Source of the DNA: Amia ocellicauda
Lineage: Eukaryota; Chordata; Actinopteri; Amiiformes; Amiidae
Length of the DNA: 64,000 nt
Direction: 5' to 3'
NCBI RefSeq assembly: GCF_036373705.1
Contig: NW_027102779.1
Location: forward strand, 1-64,000
In this document: piece by piece, positions 61,617 through 64,000 of the stretch
Position numbering within the stretch: position 1 is the first letter of the stretch
Layout of the letters: every line of letters begins with the position of its first letter
Translations under genes and position numbers: made by a program
The notes under the pieces: generated by a model
Database searches by the model: none
Told to the model about the DNA's origin: nothing
The model's input: only the letters and a program-made list of their open reading frames with translations

Positions 61617-63950
61617 TACTGTTTATTGGGTTTAGTATTTTTACATTTCATCAATAAAAACAATTCGATTTTTAATACTTATGATTAAAAACGTTTTAAA
61701 ATATCAATTCTTAAAATCACTTAAAATTTTTAAAATCTTGTGATTTTTTTTTAACAAAACTAAAACAATAAACTTTAAAATAAACGTGCTCAAATCAAAT
61801 AAACAAAACGTGATAAAAGCAAAAACTGCACACCAACAAAAAAGTCAAATACATTGAAGATAACAGAAAATGCAATAGACAAAATAAAGAAACAATTAAA
61901 AAGTAAAAATAAAAAACAAACAAAAAAGTCTAATGCATTTTAAATTAAACCCAAAACGGTCAATGTATTTGACAAAAAAATATAACAAAACTATACCAGA
62001 AACCCTAAACAATTGTGATTTAAAAACAACTAAGTCTTTAAAAACAATTAAGATTTGTTATTTAAAATCTTCTTTTAAAAACAATCATTCATAAAATCTT
62101 TAAAAGATCTTTAAAAGATCTTGGACTCGGGCTCCAGCAGGGGGAACTAACCGTCCCCGGAGGTGGGTCCCATCATGGGATCCTGAGCTCCCCCAGATCT
62201 TGTATACGCCAGTTCTTAAAGGCTTCCTCCTTGCCCCTCTGATGGACCTCCAGATTGACGTAGTCTTTTACAAACACCATGCCCCTCCGCGCGATGACGA
62301 TCGGGTCCAGCTCCTGCTTATTAAACAAACAGATGTTCCGTCCCTCCCACAGTGCCTGCTTCACTGCGCAGACGACACGCCACCAGCACCTCAGGGTTGA
62401 TGTTGAAATTCCCCTTGCCGGACCGTATAGGATCTGCTGGGCGGTCGCCCGCGCAGGAACGGCGAACCTGTGGAGGAACGGAGAAAACAGGAGCCAGACC
62501 CTGTGGGCGGAGGGGCACTCACTAAAAATGTGAGCCTCCGTCTCCTTCCCCAAGCAACCCTTATAGGGGCAGGTGTCATAAGGAGCTATGCCCCTTCTGT
62601 GCATAAACACTCGGGTGGGGAGACACCGACTCACAGCCATCCAGGAGACATCTTTCTGCGTGTTCGTGAGGCAAACGTGCGTAGCGTTAGCCCAGATAAA
62701 CCGGCAGGTTTCGGGAGGGAAATCTTCTATCCGGCTGGTCTCCTGGGCAGATCTCATCTGACTACAGATGGTCTTATAATCCCAGGAGGCCAGCACGACT
62801 TTATGGAGGCCTACTTCGAGCGCGAAGGCTCGGAGCGCCCTGTAGAACGGCGGGGGATCCCACGAGTGCGGCCTGGTGTTGTCCATGGCGCAGAGGCCGA
62901 ATGGTCTCAGGCTGCTGGCAAAATAAAAGCGGTTCATAAAACTCACTTTCTTGCCAGCAGCCTGGATGTTCTTAACCACATAGGCCAGCCCCTGCGCCTT
63001 TATCAGCCGCACAACGTCCGGGACCCCCCTGCCTCCATCCAGGGTACCCTTCACCATCTGCACTCTTTTCAGCCTCTCCATTTTGCTCCCCCAGACAAAC
63101 CGAAATATAATTCGGGTCACTAGTTTTGCGATACCCTTGTCTGGGGGGAAGATCATTCCTACGTAGAGGAGTATCGGGAAGAGGATGGCCTTTACGACCA
63201 GCACCTTACCAGCCATCGTCAAGGTCCTTGTGCTCCAGCCGTGGATCTTCCTTTGGACCTTTGCTATGGCCTCCTCCCAGCTCCGGGTGCCGCGTGTTGG
63301 TCCCGGGATCGTGATCCCCAGCCCTCTGAAGAACGCGCCTTCACAGGGAACCCTGGCGCCCGGGGGAGGTAGACCTCGCTCTTGGCCTTGTTCACAGCGG
63401 CCCCCTCGCCCTGCAGAAGCCGTCCAGCAGTTCCTCGACCCTGGCCACGGACGGAGCGTCCGTGCAGACCACGGCCACGTCGTCCATATAGGCCAGGGCC
63501 TTCAGTTGCTCTCCGCCGGAACCCGGGAGATGGAAACCTGTCACCCGGACGTCCCGGCGGATCGCCTGCATGAACGGCTCCAAGCAGAGGACGTACAGCA
63601 GGGCCGACAGGGGACAACCCTGCCGGACCCCCGACCTGACCGGAAATGGTTCGGTCAGGTGGCGGTTCACAAGGACCCTGCTGCTTAGGCCGCTGTAGAT
63701 GATCTTCACCCACTTCCTCAGGCCAAGAGCGAGACCCATCCTCTCCATAACGAGCTGCAGGTATTCGTGGCCCACTCTGTCGAAGGCTTTCTCCTGGTCC
63801 AAGCTGATTAGGACCAGGGGAAGCCCTCTCTCGTTCGAGTAGGCCACGACATCCCTGAGCAGCATGGCGTTGTCGGCCGCCGATCTCCCCCGGGCACCAC
63901 AGACCTGGTCGGGACCCACGACTTGAGGGAGTGGCCGCTGCAGCCGGAGC
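61617..63950 (-). mobile_element. U2-targeting LINE, 5'-truncated (copy H) with 18-bp target-site duplication
   Basis: 3' UTR plus the last part of ORF2, cut within the RT domain at about 63950 (near residue 552). The 3' UTR is of the copy B type (TTTATTGGG, CATCAATAAA). It is flanked by the exact 18-bp repeat CGGAATGCTTTAGTAAAA, and the rightward flank continues as an empty site would (GGCGAAAGCG). This is the only copy here with a clean, conventional insertion signature at both ends. Confidence 0.92.
62173..63950 (-). pseudogene. LINE ORF2 fragment (copy H), damaged
   Basis: C-terminal part of ORF2: RT motifs (RQGCPLS, YMDD) on the right side and the C-terminal domain with CCHC on the left. 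The two lie in different frames because of a cluster of small changes and about 40 missing bases at about 63288-63410. The endonuclease domain is absent. Outside the cluster it is nearly identical to the other copies. Confidence 0.88.
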
Positions 63951-64000
63951 CGGAATGCTTTAGTAAAAGGCGAAAGCGTTATGCGTATTGAAGGGAAACC
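63951..64000 (-). repeat. Start of the next U2 unit, with target-site duplication
   Basis: 63951-63968 is the second copy of CGGAATGCTTTAGTAAAA. It is followed by the intact spacer GGCGAAAGCGTTATGCG as in empty units; the window ends in the spacer. Confidence 0.9.

Overview
The window is a piece of an animal (most likely vertebrate) genome made almost entirely of a tandem array of U2 spliceosomal snRNA genes, repeatedly interrupted by one family of non-LTR retrotransposon (LINE). I read 20 complete U2 genes, one 5'-truncated U2 gene, six full-length LINE copies, two 5'-truncated LINE copies, and two 5'-end LINE pieces that meet head to head. There are no single-copy host protein genes. The U2 genes carry the canonical 5' end, branch-point recognition sequence, Sm site and a vertebrate-type 3' box. 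A CCHC/APE/RT LINE of the Tx1 (Keno-like) type sitting in U2 arrays fits fish or amphibians best, but the species cannot be named from this sequence.

Layout. 1-987: one U2 unit on the + strand. 988-3549: two LINE 5' portions joined head to head at about 2953, where the whole array flips to the - strand. 3550-4536: one U2 unit. 4537-10698: LINE copy A. 10699-12230: one and a half U2 units. 12231-18384: copy B, whose 3' end abuts the middle of a U2 gene. 18385-20291: two units. 20292-23002: truncated copy C. 23003-23144: a repeated piece of U2 promoter. 23145-29306: copy D. 29307-31162: two units. 31163-37321: copy E. 37322-40135: three units. 40136-46283: copy F. 46284-52734: seven units. 52735-58891: copy G. 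58892-61616: three units. 61617-63950: truncated copy H. 63951-64000: start of the next unit. A unit without a LINE is about 0.92-0.96 kb; most of the length differences come from a (GT)n(CT)n microsatellite about 290 nt downstream of each U2 3' end.

The LINE is about 6.15 kb, in the same orientation as U2. It has a GC-rich 5' UTR of about 540 nt; ORF1 (545 aa, three CCHC knuckles); ORF2 (1143-1144 aa, AP-like endonuclease, reverse transcriptase with YMDD, C-terminal CCHC motif), whose ATG overlaps the ORF1 stop as ATGA; and an AT-rich 3' UTR of about 550 nt without a poly(A) tail. Almost every 3' end joins the same spacer position, 253 bp upstream of the U2 start and just outside the promoter, so the element appears to be a site-specific parasite of the U2 array that spares the gene. 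Truncated copy H carries an 18-bp target-site duplication at this position. All complete copies instead share one 5' junction with a 17-23 bp target loss. The 3' UTR holds a two-tier hairpin with a covarying base pair. All six complete ORF2 frames are open, so the family is young, is kept intact by array homogenisation, or both.
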